Source of the DNA: Anthoceros angustus
Taxonomy: Eukaryota > Streptophyta > Anthocerotopsida > Anthocerotales > Anthocerotaceae
Direction: 5' to 3'
Assembly: GCA_010909165.1 (NCBI GenBank)
Contig: VJWM01000202.1
Location: 62,001 to 126,000, forward strand
Length of the DNA: 64,000 bases
The stretch's first letter is position 1. Each line of letters starts with the position of its first letter. This document shows, piece after piece, positions 44,886 to 57,609 of the stretch. The translations under genes were made by a program, and so were the position numbers. The notes beneath the pieces were generated by a model. That model did no database searches, was not told the origin of the DNA, and saw only the letters and a program-made list of their open reading frames with translations.

Positions 44886-46486
44886 AACGAATTTCACCAA
44901 TAAGCGTCACAGCTAGCAACATCTGGACTTCACCCACAAATCAGATTTTGAACAACAGGATCCTGAGGAGTGTTTCGTGACATACATGTCGGTGGTGGTG
45001 AAGGCGATCAGCTCGCAACCTTCGCGGCCAGCTCGCTTCATTGCCGGATGGCCCATGGGCACCATCAACATTTGACCCTCTTCCATTTCCTCGTCCAAGC
45101 AGCGCTCACCGTTGGGCCTGACCACTTGCACACGGACGGATCCCCTGCTGCAGTACAGCATGTTGTGTCCGTTGGACATGTATCCTGGGGCCACCATAGC
45201 CTCCTGAGGAAGATCAATAGATCAGAAGGAGATCAACAAATAACAAACAGATCCTTATGGATGGAATTTCTGTCTTTCGACGGTACCGCCAAAGAGCGAT
45301 GCATATCCCATCAGGACTTACGGGTTCCAAGCGAATTCGGATAGCACCCATTCCAGTCTGCGGTCGCATGGTGTGGAGCACAGGCAGGCGGAAGCGTTTG
45401 AGGATAGTCATGCAGCCTCCCCTGCTGCTGTAGTGGTCGCAGTTGGCGTGCTCCATGTCGTACATGAAGTGCATCATGGACAGGGACGCCATGGACCGAT
45501 CGGACTCGCTCCCTTCACGCCCACACTGGTTGCACATGAGATCGTGGAAGGGATGATCCTTTTCCACTCGGATGATGCCGCTTCCCTCTGACTGTTAACC
45601 AGCCTCCACCATCTGTTCGTCCACGTTCCATCAGGCCGCCAGCAACTCCTTGCTGAAGCCTTGCATCACGCCGCCGCACTGCTCGTTTCTACCTCCCATC
45701 AACATGAACCCCTGCGCATAGACCACGCCGGATCGGCCATCAACACTCACCCGCATTGCAGTAATCAATCTGTAATCTATTTAGCGACGTTTGCAAGAAA
45801 GCTCTCTTACGCTGCATCGCGCAGGCTTGAATGCTGCCATCGAGGTGTCGGCCATGGCCACCGTGTTCCTGCTCCCTCCGAGCGTGGTCATGGTTGTGCT
45901 AGTGTTCGTGCTTTCGCTCGCGGTCCTCCTCCCGGCGGTGATCACGGCCCCAGGCACACTCACAGCCCCGACTTTCGTCTCCCATGTGGTAGAACCAGAA
46001 CACCATGCCGCGTGGGACTGCCACAACCTCACCCTTCCTGATCATGCGGTAGTCCCGGCGGGCGCCCATCGGCAGGCTCATGCCCATCATCGCCCGCCCT
46101 GTAGGCAAGAACCATGCCACAGAGTAAGCAATCAGAGAAGGAGAGGACGGTTGTTGAGAATGTGCAATGTGCGGGCACACGTTTTCACAACGATGGGATG
46201 ATGAGATTCACGTACCTTGGGGTACAATAAATGAGCAGCGCGGAGTCCGTGTACTTGGGCAGCAGCAACCCGCGCTCCCTTAGTTGGATGCGCGCGCCTT
46301 CCATGCCCGCATTCTCCAGAGCTTCACAGCGATCCGATCTCCACATGTCGAATCGGCCCCCATCGGACTCGAACATTGTATCGGCTTCCAGCCTCGCGCA
46401 CTGAGCCTGGTCAGCCATCGCTGTGGCCACCAGCGTGGCCACAGGAGGCCGGCAAGCACCACTCTCAACCTGCCCGTGGGCGCCAT
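44886..46486 (-). pseudogene. 11S-globulin-like bicupin, copy C, pseudogene
   Basis: Third copy, minus strand. Exon 1 starts at 46486, but a one-base deletion in the signal-peptide codons (CTCCTGTGG where copy A has CTCCTGCTGG) shifts the frame. An extra base near the exon 1 donor (TGTACCCCAAG|GT) shifts it again. Exon 2 (about 46100-45814) has an in-frame TAG within the His-rich segment and lost 17 bp in the following GGECHLV region. Exon 3 (45747-45322) is frame-broken near its start. Exon 4 (45193-44976) is intact and keeps the second cupin. Exon 5 is missing: homology stops in intron 4 at 44886, where the mobile-element block begins. The coding loss and the insertion together show it is dead. 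Confidence 0.88.
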
Positions 46487-46592
46487 GGTTGCAAATTGCA
46501 ATCACTTGCCAGGGATTGTCTAATGTGTAGAGCTATGGACGCCCAGGAGTAAGGGAAGGAGAAGACTATGTGACAGAACAAGCAGGAGCGGG

Positions 46593-46650
46593 CTTCTATA
46601 GCAGTGATCTGCATGTACCGACTGGAACGAGCGCCCGCGGATGCGCATGC
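46593..46650 (-). promoter_or_regulatory. Conserved TATA-like box and RY motif upstream of copy C
   Basis: TATAGAAG (46600-46593, minus) and GCATGC (46650-46645) sit at nearly the same spacing as upstream of copy A. The surrounding bases, GCGCATGCAACTCC, are identical in both. Confidence 0.5.
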
Positions 46651-46772
46651 AACTCCATGCTAAGCACTGTTGCCAAGCCTAGTGGTTCCCTCAACTGAAC
46701 GTGTCTTGCCAGACTCTGGCGGTTTTGCCTCAGTGTATCAAATACGTGTACTTCCTAATCACAACTGTCCTC

Positions 46773-46896
46773 AGAAAATTAGCCACATCCTTCCCACGTT
46801 TGGAGGAACTGGGAATTTGTTTGTCCTTTTGGCTATGATAGCTCACACTTCCCAAACCTCTTGCAGTTTGTTTGATTACAACGACAGCATGGATGC
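46773..46896 (+). pseudogene. Remnant of the LPP-gamma-like 3' coding end
   Basis: AGAAAATTAGCCA, CTTCCC.CGTTTGGAG, GATAGCTC.CAC and TTGCAGTTTG align in order with 22556-22680 of the intact gene. Substitutions and small gaps destroy the frame (LQFEY reads into a stop). Same strand as the parent. The rest of the gene is absent on the left side. Confidence 0.75.
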
Positions 46897-49800
46897 TGAA
46901 ATCAGTGGAGATCAGTGGAAGAGTGACGTTGGAATCAGTTATCTCAAAATGCCTGATAATGATATTCCACTCTACATCATGTTACAGTTAGGTATTTCTT
47001 GAGAGACGAGCCCTGGCATTGCCGGGGTCGAACAGGAATTTTCACCAAGAAACGTGTTTTCCACCAAAACTAATGCAGACCAAAGAATTTCACAACAGGA
47101 GGAACCCACAATGTAGGGGTGGTGGAACTCCTGTAGACAGGACAGGAATATTGCCGTATAATATCCTGCTTCTGTCGCGCAAGAGATTCCGTTCCCAGTG
47201 ACAAAAACGCGTTTGACACGTCTGCCTTGGATTCAGTACTGTCAGCTCCAAGTATGGCCTCCGAGGCATAGGGTTGCGCTGGTCTGCCAGGCCTTGTTTA
47301 GGGACTGACAGTGGTTTGGTGGCTTCACCGCGGGTAGTAGTAAGGATTGGCCATCTGGAATTCCACGTCAAAACAAGGAACAAAGAATCTTGAATCAACA
47401 AGGTTCCCAAAAAAGCCAATTTGTGGGCCGAGGAGGCATTGCCAATCATGTAAAGCAGGGCCTGATGAGTATGTTGTGTTGGATGGAGTAGACGAACACC
47501 TTCAAACACGTGAGATCACCACAATGCGATTGCAAACCGTGACTTGACGTTTCAGAATATCACATTGCCGTGGTTGATGCGGCTCTGCTGGTTTTGAGCT
47601 ACAGACACAGAAATCCACATGGGAACCGACAGGGTTTCAGTTTGTAAGTTTCATATAGAGGATAAACAGTGAGAGTCGTCCAAAAGCCTGTTCCTGCTCC
47701 CTCACTCAAAACAATAAAGCAAGAGACGTTGGCAAGAATCTGGGAGATACCTCCTGCTCGAAAGAAGAGGTATGCCTCACAATTGACTTCCATTTCATAA
47801 AATGCTTTGTCCGTCATTTGACTCTCCCCATAAGCCAAAATTGACGAGGGAAATTTGGCTCCCAAGCAATCATGTCAAGCCCCAAAAAACATTCCCACTT
47901 GATGATGAAAGTCCTCTGTCCGCTGTAAAACTACTATAAAATCAGAGGCAGAGAAACACCTTGTAAAAGAAAGCCAAGCCTGAAATATATATGTGTATGT
48001 TCAGGTTGTCAGCGACTTACACGATGCCAAAGTTGGAGTACAGACTTTGGCAGTCTTGACGAGTTGGCTCTGTGCCATTTGAATTGTCTCACTGCCAGTA
48101 CCTCAAGGAAATGCAAGTCAGACGAAAGAGGTACTCTTCCACCTTCAGCATTGGTTCAAAATTTCTCTCTGGTGAAGTAGTGACAACCATCCTGCGAGTA
48201 CTCAAACATCATTGCACCTGTAGCGCCACCCCAGTATCTCATCCTATGCACCCACCTTCACCAAGTATAACTACAAAACGTTGCAAGTAATCCAGCTGCA
48301 GCCCTAACTCACCTTGGAGAGCTTGTATGGTAGCGTATTTCGCATGATTTCCATGTTCATCTCACCAGCATCCTGCAAGACGGCATGACCAATTCCCAGC
48401 CAACAGTTCAAAACTACCCCATCATCCAAGATAGACGCGCCAACAGGCTAGGAGTTCACCCCGGAGGTGATGCGGACTCAGAAGCAGCGAGCCCAAGGAA
48501 TGGCCACAAGGAGCAGACGGCACAATCCTGGCATGGGATTCAATACTGCGACAGACCGCGAAGCAATGAGAGAGGAGCAAACACGGAGCACAATCTGGTA
48601 CTCGGAATTGAGTAAACGCAAACGGGCATGGGGCTGGGCTTCAGAAGGACCAGGCAAGCGGTAATTGCGCGTATGAGCCTGCCTACAAACGAGGCTGGGA
48701 TTGGGGGGCAATTCCCGCCTGGAATTGCTCCTGAAGCTTGCACCGACAATCGAAGCGAGAGCATGATCACTCAAGTAGTGAGCCCGGAGAACACCCTGAC
48801 GAGCTGGGTGACGCGCAGAGGTCATGTCAAACATGGCCAGCAGATGACACTCTTGGCGAAGCTCTTGCGCATCCTATTTATGCAGAGCTGGAACCACATT
48901 ATCCCTCAAGTGACCATGATCCATCCACAAGCCGCAGGCTCGCAGCCACCTCAACATCTGTTCCAGCTGTTCCAGCTGCGCAGACGCATGTAAACCCTTA
49001 CAGCTCACGTTGTAACAAACTCCAAGAATGTCGAGGGCGAAGAAGCAACTTGAGCTAGCACGTGGACATACTAGTCGGCCGATATCTGATTGCTCGTCGC
49101 TACATCTAGTTGCCATGAGCCTGATCTGCTCCGAGATCCGGTTTTGGCTACCTCCCCCTTCCCCCAGGCAGCCGCGGGTCCAGGACCCTGGACCCTCCCC
49201 GCGCGAAATCCGTAGCCGAAAGGGGCGGGATGTGTGTGGATTATTCACTCCTAATACACACATTTCACACTTGTGCTAAGTACGTTCAAAGCCCAAGATT
49301 TGTGGGGAGGTGGAGGACGTCAGTCTCGAGCGCGTGCGACTTGGCGGCGTGTCGACTTGACCCAGACTTGAGGGACTGGGTTGAAGGAAGCTGTTACGTG
49401 TAGCCAAAGTCAGATTGGAGGAATGGTGGAAAGGCAGGAAGCTGTTCCGTGTTATCTGTGTGTGTACATACTCGTGTGAAATTGTGGACTTGGAGAAACA
49501 CAGTTTTCGGAGTGAAATCGGAAGCTCGAGGACGAGATTCCAGTTTCCACACTATGTACACAGTAGGTATGTTCTTGGGCTGTGAGCATACTATCATATG
49601 GTCAGGTTGTTGGGTTGTTGCGGGCCTCATCCATGCCAATGTTTTATGGGGTCCATGTCCATGCTTCAGCATCCCCTCTCTACCGACTCCTCCATCCCTC
49701 ATCTTAACCGCGCGTCTGCGCTGATCCCTGACCGCGCAGGCCTGGTTTCCTGCTTGCAGGGATCCCTCGCCCTCCCGCGTTGGCGTGGAGGGCATCGGCT

Positions 49801-50560
49801 GCTAATCTTTCGAGGCAAAACAGAGTTCCGAGCAGACCTTTCGTGGGTTGATAGCAAGACGCACATGAGAACGAGAAGCAGAACGAGAACACTTCGCTGG
49901 TGGATTAGGCCCTAAATGGGATGCCCAGTCTTTACATTTCGGTTTGTCATTTATATCCCTCCTTCCCCTCCTTCCGTTGATTATGGAGATGAGCTTCCTG
50001 GTAGAATGCGGAGCGGAGATGGGTTCCTGCTTAGGGACGGCCATCCCCCCTTAGCCCTTAGTGGACTTCCAAAAAATGATCTTTCGCCCTCCCTCCTTCC
50101 CTCCCTCGGTATGGAGTTATTTTGGGAAAACTCTCCCTTCCTCCTTCGTGATGGAGAGAGCTTCGACGGAATCGTGCGACGCACAGTAAATATGGCGCGG
50201 CATAGATCAGGGTTCATCATCCGGGGGACGGCACGCAAGTGGGTGGGTACATGCATCGGTTTTCGTGGAGAGGGGAAGTCCCCATGTTCCATGGAGATGG
50301 CAGCGGCGAGTCCTACGACTGGCCAAATGACATTTACGGTGAGCCATGTTGTTGTACAGAGGTGTGTGGATATGTGAGAAACAAAATGTGAGGAAATCGG
50401 GTGCAATGGACAAGGTAGATGGTATGCATGTGGACATGGCCTAGCCTGGTACATGGAGTGCAGGAGTGCAGGAGTGCAGGAGTTCCCGGTGTCAGGGTTG
50501 GTAGGCCTGCATGTCAAGTGGATAGCGCAGTCCTTTTGCGGGCCGTTAAGTTAGGCGGCA
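46897..50560. other. Intergenic region, no gene supported
   Basis: 3.7 kb with only short open frames. The frame pair at 48385-48664 (RSTIWYSELSKRKRAWGWAS) looks protein-like but was not recognised; it could be element debris. A GC-rich patch is present at 49145-49215. Confidence 0.35.
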
Positions 50561-52054
50561 GCTGTTAGTGCGGTGTTAAATGGGAGAGAGTGGAATGGAT
50601 TCGTGATTCGTTGCTTCTGGTTCCGGGAGGACTGTCCGCTGGCGCTGGCGTGGGCGCAGGCGCTGGTCACGGTATCTGGGCTGGCAATGTCGTGCCCTGG
50701 CCCGTGCCAATCTCTCTCCTACGCTGCTTTCACTGTTGCTGTAGATTGTCGGTATTTGCATGCGGCCGAGGAGCCTGGATGGCTTTTCCGGAACAGCAAA
50801 TGCAGGTGACTGCTGCTGCTGCTGCTGCAATTCCCCTTCCTCCTCCTCTTGCACACCATCTGCGGCAGTGCTGAGAATGGAAAACGATGCGCTGCTTTCG
50901 CACTCCGCACCGTCTCTTTCTGCCCATCTGGCTCCGCTTCCGAGTCTGGCTCCAACGATCTAGGCAGACGGCTGTGTGATGGGAGCTGGGTCACATTGGT
51001 TTCTCCTTTATTATGACCTCCGGGGAACTCCTGTTGTGCGGACTGCTCTGCCGCCTCCAGCTGCTGCTCTTTGTTACATTTTCTCTCTCCACCGAGAAGA
51101 CTGCGGCAGCCCAGAGCTCGGAACAGGCTCCAGCCCACCCCGCCTCCTCTCTCTGTGTGTGTAGAGGGAGAAGCAGCGGGTCTGCCGGGCCTGGCTCTGG
51201 GCCTGGGCCTGTCCCCGCGCACCTTTGGCAGCGCACCGCAGTCACGAGACAGTCGCAGCACAGGCTTCCACCGCCAGCACCCAGCACCCACTTCTGCTGC
51301 GTCGCCTCTTCTGCCTCTCCCTTTTCCCTTTCTCCTCCGCGTCGACTTGCCTGCCCCTCGCCCGGCCTGGCTGTCTTTTGGTGGTACCGCTGATCTGAGA
51401 GACGGCAGAGCACAGCAATTCGCAGCCCCGCCCTGGCCTCCCATGTGCGCCTAGCAACTGGCGTGCTTGCCCTGCGGTCTCGCTCTCGTCCTTCCCCTGC
51501 CCCTGCCTCTGCCTCTGCCTCCGCCTCCGCCTCCTTTTCTGCAAGGCGGTTGTTTTGCGTGTGCCTCCGCACAGCTTCTTGTGCTGCAGGGCGGAGCTGG
51601 GTGTCGTGGGCTCGACATGGACGCGGGAGATGCAGCTTTTAGGTGTAGGTTTTGGGACAGCCGGGACCTGATACTGTGGGATCTGCTACTCTGACCGCCC
51701 GGGCACCTGGGGAGGCCCCGGGCGCGTGCACTGTGGGCCAAGGATGATGATCTGACACTCTCTCGGAGCTGGACCCTGCGGGATGAGACAAATCTCCGGG
51801 GGCAGACCTAAGGCAGCACAGGGTGGGTAATGTGAGCATCCGGAGGAATCTTGAGGCCCGGCTCATGGTGCCGTGCAGGCTCGAGTGCCACCAATTTCTG
51901 GCTGTGCCTTCTCGGGTTTACTTGCATTCTGCTCGCGCGCGATGCCCGTGTGGCGTCCTCCAATTGCCTAGTTTGGTGGGTGGCGGAGGCGGAAGATGGT
52001 TCCGCTCCGGTATATGAGGATGAGGGCGCAACCCGCTGACTGTTGACTTCCTCT
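50561..52054 (+). other. Promoter and long 5' leader region of the REN1-like gene
   Basis: GC- and CpG-rich. It includes a CTG microsatellite (about 50810-50831) and CTCCGCCTCCGCCT-type repeats near 51500-51545. Long open frames on both strands are compositional. No start codon in frame with the first REN1 exon is evident before 52055. A leader intron is likely, but its ends were not determined. Confidence 0.45.
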
Positions 52055-55000
52055 ATGGAGAAGGAGCGCAGGAACAGTATGTCTGGTGGTTCATCCTCGT
52101 ATGAGCGTCCGCGAGGGCGGGGGACGAATCTGGTTTGTTTACGTTGCTGCTACCCTCTCTGCATCACATGGTTGTATGCCGGTTCTCCGCTGCCGGATGC
52201 GCCCTCATAGCCTCACCTCAGTCTCCATCTCTTTTTCCCTTTCCGCTTAGTTACTCAGGACTCCAGTATCGTCTGTACTTGACTTGTGCTCTGGCACAGC
52301 TCGTGCCTAACTAAGAGACTGGGGTGTGAAAAATGTCACCCGATTCCTAGCTGACAGAAGGAACGTCCGTCTGGGTGGACAGTTCTTCACTTCTGAAGCA
52401 TGCGGGAATGTCATTACAAGCAGGGAGCCTTGTGTATACAACCGTATAACTCACCTGGCTTTCCTCCTTGCTTGCAGGTTTTCAAGAGTGGTCCCCTGTA
52501 CATATCCTCCAAAGGTACACCCACCCCTTTCTAGGACTGGTGCTAGTTTGCGTGCTTGAGAAAGGAAACTAATCGCACATCTTGCCACTATGGGCAACTC
52601 TCTCTGCCGATTACTCCAGGGCTTGGATGGAAGTCGTGGAAGCGTCGCTGGTTTATTCTTACTAGAAGTTCTCTAGTGTTCTTCAAGAATGATCCGGTAA
52701 CGGCTCAATTCGGCTTTCTCCGGTTTCCGTGGGCCCTTGAATTCAAGGGTCTATTTTCTCACCACACTAAAACCTTGGTTGTTCATTTCTCTTCTATCGG
52801 ATCCGATGGTGCAGAATGTGGTGCCTGCAAAATCCAATGAAGTGAATCTTACTCTGGGTGGCATTGATCTCAACAACTCTGGCAGGTGTGCTGTTTACTT
52901 GACAGATGCTGAAACCGTTTCAGCGTAACTGATGCTCCAAGTAGATGCTGACAGCTTGAATTGTGTGATTCAAACAGCGTTCTTGTTCGGGCTGAGAAGA
53001 AGCTTCTTACAGTGCTGTTCCCTGATGGCCGGGCTTTCACTCTGAAGGTAGTTGGAGTACACTGTAGCTGAGCTTTTTTCTAGTGCCTTCCCTCTCCCTG
53101 TGAGTTGAGTGTGGTTCTGAATACAGGCAGAAACATCAGAAGATGTAGATGACTGGAGAATTGCTCTTGAGCGGGCTCTAGCTGCCGCTCCAGATGCAGC
53201 TCTAGTCATGGGCCATAATGGGATTTTCCGCAATGACTCCATCGATGCAATGGACAGCTCATTAGACCTAGGTGAGGGTCTTACTGTTCCAGGGATGCTA
53301 TGTTTGTGCATCATGTCAGTTGTAGTGCAACAATTATGGAACGGATGTCATAGTCTTATGACTTTCCTGGTGGGGTCTGAACAGGAAGGGACAGAAGGCC
53401 TGTGAAATCGCTGGTCATCGGACGACCGATTCTACTCGCTCTGGAAGACATTGATGGGAGCCCCTCCTTCCTGGAGAAGGCACTCTGCTTTATTGAGCGC
53501 TATGGTAAGCCGACATAGCACATCTGAAGGGGCTTTGTCATGTTCTGCAACTCGTGAGCCTCACTATGGAAAATCTAGATACGCTTACCAATAATGTGGC
53601 ACACGGTTCCGGGGTCTCCCTTGATATATGGAATATTTTGCCGACAGGTCTAAGAGTAGAGGGCATTTTAAGGCAATCAGCGGATGTAGATGAAGTTGAA
53701 CGACGTGTGCGGGATTATGAACAAGGTGATGTTGGTTCTGGTGGGAACTGGCACGTAGCATGCATCTACAGGCCTAGTACTTTGTTGCCGGAGGAGTATT
53801 TGTCAGACTGCTGTCACTTTCCGAGTTCTTGGCATTGTTCAGCGCTCTACATGCCTTTAATTGACCTAAAGCTTGACTGTGTGCTTCCAGGTCGTAATCA
53901 GTTTGCCCCAGATGAAGATGCCCATGTGGTTGCAGACTGTATCAAGGTGTGCTCTTGGCTGATGCAGTTGAAAGGTGAAGAGGTCCTGATGAAGACTTGC
54001 GAATAATCGCCAAACATGTACTTATTTGGTTCTTTTGACTCTGGTGCAGCATGTCCTGAGAGAGCTGCCTTCCTCCCCTGTGCCAACGCCATGCTGCACT
54101 GCACTTCTTGAAGCACACCGTAAGTCTCATTCACGACCTCCCAACATTGTTTATGAATTCATTATCATATATTCCGTGCCCCTGTAATGTATGTTCTGGC
54201 ATTTTGGATATTAGGTCTGGAGAGCAGAGATGCTCGAGTAACTTCTATGCGCTTAGCTGTGGCGGACACTTTTCCTGAACCAAATCGCCGATTGCTCCAG
54301 AGGTAATTGTTAGCCTGAGTTTTTCTGGTGTGACCTCCATTGCTAGGACCCTTCACTATGTGTGGTCTTGACATTGTTTTACATGCAGGATTTTGAGAAT
54401 GATGCGTGCCATAGCAGCACATACTCTGGAGAACAGGATGTCATCTTCAGCAGTTGCAGCTTGTATGGCTCCCCTGCTATTGCGTCCCCTGTTGGCAGGG
54501 GAATGTGGTCTGGATGACGACTCAGACATTAGTGGTGACAATGCTGCACAGCTTCTTGCTGCAACCGCAGCTGCGAACAATGCTCAGTCCATCGTCACGA
54601 CTCTTCTTGAAGACTATCAAGAAATTTTTGAGGTTTCTACTTATACTCTACCAATAGCTATGCTCTTGGTCTGTTTGGCTCGCTTGTCTAGGACCTGTAG
54701 ACAGAATCCAAATATTGGCAGTGCAATAGATTGCATATGCCTAGCAGATGCGATGTCATAGAAGCTGTTCTGGTGCTGTGTGGCTAGTTTCTCAGTGAAG
54801 TTGTTTTCCTGATGTCAATTTTCTACCTTTGTGTGGTGCAGGACTACGAACCATTACAAACGCCTCCATCACCGATACTGTATGCACCTCAAGATGAGGG
54901 CAGAAGCGAAGATTCAGAGGAAGAATCAGTACATGTCCATGAGGGATATCATGATGCACAAATTGATCTAGAAGGCGAACTTGAGGATGACCGCGACAGG

Positions 55001-57609
55001 AGATTGAGTGGCACCCTCAGTGAGAGCAGTGGAAATGCGGGTAGCTATGTCTATGACTACAAGGTTGGTGAAATCCAGCCTATCACCTTTTTCTTCATTA
55101 CAGTAGAAAATCAGGGTTTGTCAGACTGGTAAAATATTGGTTTGTTTCTTTTCATCAAGGTGTATGAGAATTCTTGCTGGTCAATTATCTACTTTCTTGG
55201 ATTTGCAGCAGATGTCTGAAGCTGGAGATTCAGAGTTAGAGTCTCCGAGTACTTCCATACCAGTCAAAACAAAAGGCTCACATGCTGGTTGGTCCAGGCC
55301 TAAGCGTCAAGGGCCTGATGAGCGAACTAGTCCAGTTGCACTTTTGGAAAATGGATCTTACCTACATAGTAGGACCTCCTGGACCGACACGAACTCTGCT
55401 GGATCCAGTCCAAGAATGACTAGCACCTCTGGTCCAGGACCTGGGCATCATTTCATACATTTGAAACCTCAGAACTCTGCTTCTAGTGGGCATCGTACCT
55501 CTTTATGGGGGCTCTCTGCGGTAAGATGTGGTCACTGATATTTCTTGTAGTGAAATTTGTGTATGTTGAACCAAAGTGCAAGATGTCAAGCAGGGCTTGA
55601 GCCAGCAGCCTGCGTTTTGTGTTGAGCCACTGGATTACTGTGAGTAGCTAAGCAGCATTCTTCTACAGAGTGGTAGCAAGAGTGCGCCTTCAGATCCAAA
55701 TGACTCCTCTGGTGAAGAAGAGTAAGTTCTCCTCTTCACTCTGTTGACTACATGTTGCAGGCTTAAGAGTTGGAAGGTGTATAACATGGGTGACCTGAAC
55801 ATATGGCTGAGCCTTCTTGCAGGCTTGCTATACACAGGCTGGAAGTAACCTGCAGTGATTTACATCAAAAAATTGCTAAGGAAGTAAGTCAATATGCTTC
55901 TGACCGTGCTTGTTGTACAATTTTCCAAAAAGGGAATGAGGGTTTTGTGATCTGCCCTTGCTGGGTTGTTTATTCTTGTTTGTGGACCAATTGCAGGTGA
56001 AAGGAAATTCTATCTTGCAAGCAAGTTTGGAAAGGAGGAAACAAGCACTTCATGATAGGCGTATAGCTCTTGAACAAGATGTATGATTCAAATCCCTTTT
56101 ACCAGCTTGCTTGAGGTGGGGCTGCCAGCTAATCATGCAGGCCACTTCTTCTTGCAGGTTGCACGATTGCAAGAGCAGCTTCAAGCAGAACGAGACTTGA
56201 GAGCTGCTTTAGAGATTGGTCTGACGACCTCACAACTGGCATCTCCTCAAAACTTGGAACCCAAAGTCAGAGTTTGCTATAATTTGGTTTCCTTGTGGAC
56301 CATGAGAATCTATTATTTGCTGCCTGACATGAATTTGGTTTAACTGGGTGTAGACACGAGCAGATCTGGAGGAGATAGCTGGTGTGGAGGCAGAGGTCGC
56401 CAGACTCAAACAAAAGGTTGCTGATCTACATTCACAATTGAACCAGCAAAGGCACCATGGTGAAAATTCGTCTGAAAGGACACATCGGGTGAAAACTCTT
56501 CAAGCTCAACAGTAAGTGTAGTGTGTAGTTAATTGAGCTTCATCAAGCTCGTGATGACCTTCATCAAGCTCGTGATGACCTTCATCAAGCTTGTGACGTT
56601 GATGAGGTTGTGCTTTTAACAGGAAAGTTCTACAGCAGGAGCTTGACCTTACTCTTGCTCTGTGCCACCAAGAAAAGCAGAAGAATGATGAGGTACTTCC
56701 TTTGCTCATGGCTTCTGGCTTCCATACCCCCCTAGAACACTGAAAATGTGCTGAATCCTTTGGGAAGTAGAGACAGCCCCAAAATGACGTCTGTAGTGTG
56801 GACAATTCTTCTGGTTGTCTTGTCATTGTCTACATTCCTTTGCTGACGCCCTTTTTGATCATCCATCAGCACCTTGAAAGCCTTGTTGGACAAGATGAAA
56901 CTGCTGCTCTGGAGCAAATGCTGGCACAACAACGTCAGGCTATTTCTGAGGCAAAGGTTCCAACAGGATCCTGTTTGTATGGAAATGGAGTAACTTTGTC
57001 GAATGTGAAAGATCTCTACATGAAGATTATGGATCTTGAAAATGATGCATTTGGTTTGGCATGTAGGAAGCCCTGAGAGCAGAGAAAATGCGAGGACAAG
57101 AGTATCGACGACGCTCAAGCCAGCAGCAAGATGCTGGCTCTGGAGATTGGAGAACCTTGAGGCCTCCTCCAGGACCATCTGCAGCTGGAAGGCAGTTTGC
57201 TTGGAGACACAGAGGAGATGGGTTGGATCCGGCTGATGGTAAACTCAACGGATCACCGTCTGATCTGGGAAATGGTAGCTCAGGTGAAGACATCCCTGCT
57301 GGAAGGAAATCGTCATATGATCTGGAGGTGATGACCAAAATTCTGTTTCTCTGCCTTTGTACAGTATGTTCCTTGGAGTTTGAGGTCTGTCTGATCATGC
57401 TGATTTTGTCCTTCTTGCAGGGGTCTCAGCCAAGAGCCATCCAGCGGCAACCTGTGGCATCTGCTGCTCTGGTTGAACTAACATCACGTCTGGATTTTTT
57501 TAAGGAGCGACGGTCTCAATTGATGGAACAGCTCCACAACCTTGACCCAACGTTAGCCCCACATTCTCTTGATCTTCTGCATGCAAGTGCTCCTTTGTTG
57601 AGTCCCTAG
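52055..57609 (+). CDS. REN1: PH-RhoGAP protein, ROP GTPase-activating, REN1-like
   Basis: Stimulates GTP hydrolysis by plant ROP/RAC GTPases, which set polarity in tip-growing cells. 912 residues in 23 coding exons: 52055-52132, 52478-52514, 52620-52696, 52815-52885, 52978-53047, 53127-53271, 53385-53504, 53648-53725, 53891-53946, 54050-54119, 54215-54302, 54389-54632, 54842-55063, 55209-55520, 55669-55721, 55823-55883, 55997-56080, 56158-56265, 56354-56511, 56623-56692, 56870-56956, 57067-57327 and 57421-57609. All phases agree. The PH domain spans about residues 27-150 (KSGPLYISSKG, WKSWKRRWFILTRSSLVFFK). RhoGAP spans about 170-375 with arginine finger GILRQSADVDEVE and NRMSSSAVAACMAPLLLRP. 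An acidic linker follows. The coiled coil is about 575-765, then LTSRLDFFKERRSQL. Length and domain order match Arabidopsis REN1. Confidence 0.95.
55204..55211 (+). other. NAGNAG tandem splice acceptor of REN1-like exon 14
   Basis: TTGCAGCAG offers two acceptors three bases apart. Use of the second would remove one glutamine (QMSEAGD versus MSEAGD). Both keep the frame. Confidence 0.6.
56539..56597 (+). repeat. 21-bp intronic tandem repeat
   Basis: Two full copies and one partial, diverged copy (through 56597) of TTCATCAAGCTCGTGATGAC(C) lie in the intron after exon 19. The unit is a multiple of three but lies outside the coding exons. Confidence 0.9.

Noticed and set aside
50719-51572. Long minus-strand frames rich in Gly/Arg/Glu upstream of REN1
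   Set aside because: Low-complexity frames in a GC-rich leader region; antisense to the REN1 5' region and with no domain.
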